A stretch of DNA of 64,000 nt from NCBI GenBank assembly GCA_029207755.1, contig JARCOQ010000008.1:31966521-32030520 (forward strand), given 5' to 3'. The notes below the pieces were generated by a model. It did not search any database and was not told the origin of the DNA. It saw only the letters and a program-made list of their open reading frames with translations. The position numbers and the translations under genes were made by a program. The DNA comes from Chamaea fasciata (taxonomy: Eukaryota > Chordata > Aves > Passeriformes > Sylviidae). Below, piece after piece: positions 63,030 to 64,000 of this stretch. Positions within the stretch are counted from its first letter, which is position 1; each line of letters opens with the position of its first letter.

Positions 63030-64000
63030 ACACCTGCTGTTGTTACACTGTCCACAGACAAAACCATTTTGTTTTTAACACTTCACCATTGTCAGAAAAA
63101 GTCTAGGAAACAACTTTATACTGAAGTCCTGCAACAAGGAAGAATTATACCATTAATCTTTTCTGGCATGCCCTACAGACGCTATCTATGCTTCAGCAGT
63201 AAAAAGGCAGGCTGGCTTTTATTATTTCACTGCATTTAAGAAATACTTTAATATAAAAATACAGGAGAAAAGCCTCACTTCTGCAACAGTCATTGCGTTA
63301 TCAATCCCGATATGATTAAAAGCTACTCACTAATTTCAACCTGCTGCTGAACTGCTCATACAGTTGACAGCCAGTGACATTCCTGGTAGCACAACATAAC
63401 ATTGGTCCTTGCCTTTGTGATTCCTCCAGTTTAAAATCCATTTTCACATTCACTTTCTGACTATGCCCCAAAATAATCTAAAGGAATTAAGCAGACCTCA
63501 GTGAGATCTTCTTATTGACATTTATGTTGATCAATGTTGGCTCTACTAGAATTGGAATCTACAGATCAATTCCCTTATTAGATTCGTTCTCAGAGCTGCC
63601 ATGATCATTTTAGCACAGAAGCTGCTGCCATCAGATGCTGCTTTATCACTTTATAATGGGATAAGCTGAAGCCTTCCTCTGGCATATAGCTGGAAATGAT
63701 AATAACTTGTCTGAAGTCTAAATATTTCTTTCACAGATTTTTAGAAATATCGTTATTAAATGCATAGGTCTGTTTTAAAAACTATTTTCAACTGAATTTA
63801 CCTAAGCAGCAACAATTTTTGTCCACAAGAAAATTCCAGCTATCAAGGTGTTAAACAAACCCCAGTGCTAACACTGGAGACTGCCTTATTAATCACTTTC
63901 TTCTTGCTGAGCCTACGAGCCAGATGAGAGAGGAAAAGAGGCTCAGAATAAAGATATGACAGAAAAGCCAAAATGGTGTCAGGAGCAGTAGGAGTTTCAT

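Larger units (their letters stand above)
14980..64000 (-). other. NCKAP5: NCKAP5 gene, 3' half (partial locus)
   Basis: The gene runs from beyond the right edge of the window towards the left on the minus strand. Nine exons join in phase into 1722 codons with no stop. Several peptide stretches match what I remember of mammalian NCKAP5, for example ILDLSSGDLLSEVERNRSL, SELSLSS-CSEYSSGSSYTW, TIEEKVMLCIQENV and QMRTLDSGIGTFPLPDSGN. NCKAP5 is a poorly characterised large cytoplasmic protein, named for binding the SH3 adaptor NCK. Its paralogue NCKAP5L (Cep169) is a centrosomal, microtubule plus-end protein. The exons for the first roughly 300 residues, which form a coiled coil in mammals, are absent and must lie past base 64000. 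The left boundary depends on which terminal exon is right. Confidence 0.93.
56201..64000 (-). other. NCKAP5 intron, 3' end of a large upstream intron
   Basis: No secure exon occurs here. It holds a CR1 3' fragment near 61.0 kb, a 17-A run at 61804-61820, a GC-richer patch near 57.1-57.5 kb, a 9-bp tandem duplication (cacatcctg) at 63012-63029, and one possible phase-0 cassette exon at 63331-63456 described under findings. The exon that should precede 56200 in the family, the end of the coiled coil, is not visible, so this intron probably continues past the window. Confidence 0.7.

Overview
The window is vertebrate nuclear DNA, most likely from a bird. It is AT-rich, has no operon-like gene packing, holds decayed CR1-type LINE 3' ends (near 1.7, 41.4, 53.7 and 61.0 kb), and carries one retroviral-type solo LTR near 10 kb of a kind familiar from songbird genomes. 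Bird is a fairly firm inference; songbird is a weaker one.

One gene explains all the coding signal: the 3' half of NCKAP5 (Nck-associated protein 5), on the minus strand. Nine coding exons can be placed to the base: 56096-56200, 52442-52630, 48122-51966, 47237-47414, 43010-43088, 24274-24588, 21996-22132, 20445-20574 and 17697-17884. Every junction has GT/AG ends and every reading phase matches its neighbour. Together they give 5166 nt, exactly 1722 codons, with no internal stop. The 3845-nt exon at 48122-51966 carries most of the protein: acidic blocks, a T-x-I-P motif, a proline-rich SH3 ligand and a conserved C-terminal block. The 5' exons, which encode the N-terminal coiled coil in this family, must lie beyond base 64000. 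The last exon is uncertain; the best candidate ends at a TGA at 14980-14982.

Layout: 1-14979 is apparently non-coding sequence 3' of NCKAP5, with one CR1 fragment and one solo LTR. From 15 to 24.6 kb lie the C-terminal exons in short introns. From 24.6 to 43.0 kb is one 18.4-kb intron. From 43.0 to 56.2 kb lie the 79-nt small exon, the giant exon and the two exons before it. From 56.2 to 64 kb is the start of a large upstream intron, with one possible cassette exon at 63331-63456.

I found no CRISPR array, rRNA, tRNA, CpG-island promoter or second protein gene, and nothing that amounts to a new biological system. The items most worth checking are the unresolved 3' end of the gene, the two possible unannotated exons (63331-63456 and the strong acceptor at 55705) and the microtubule and SH3 motifs in the large exon. 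Family comparisons are from memory; no database search was run.
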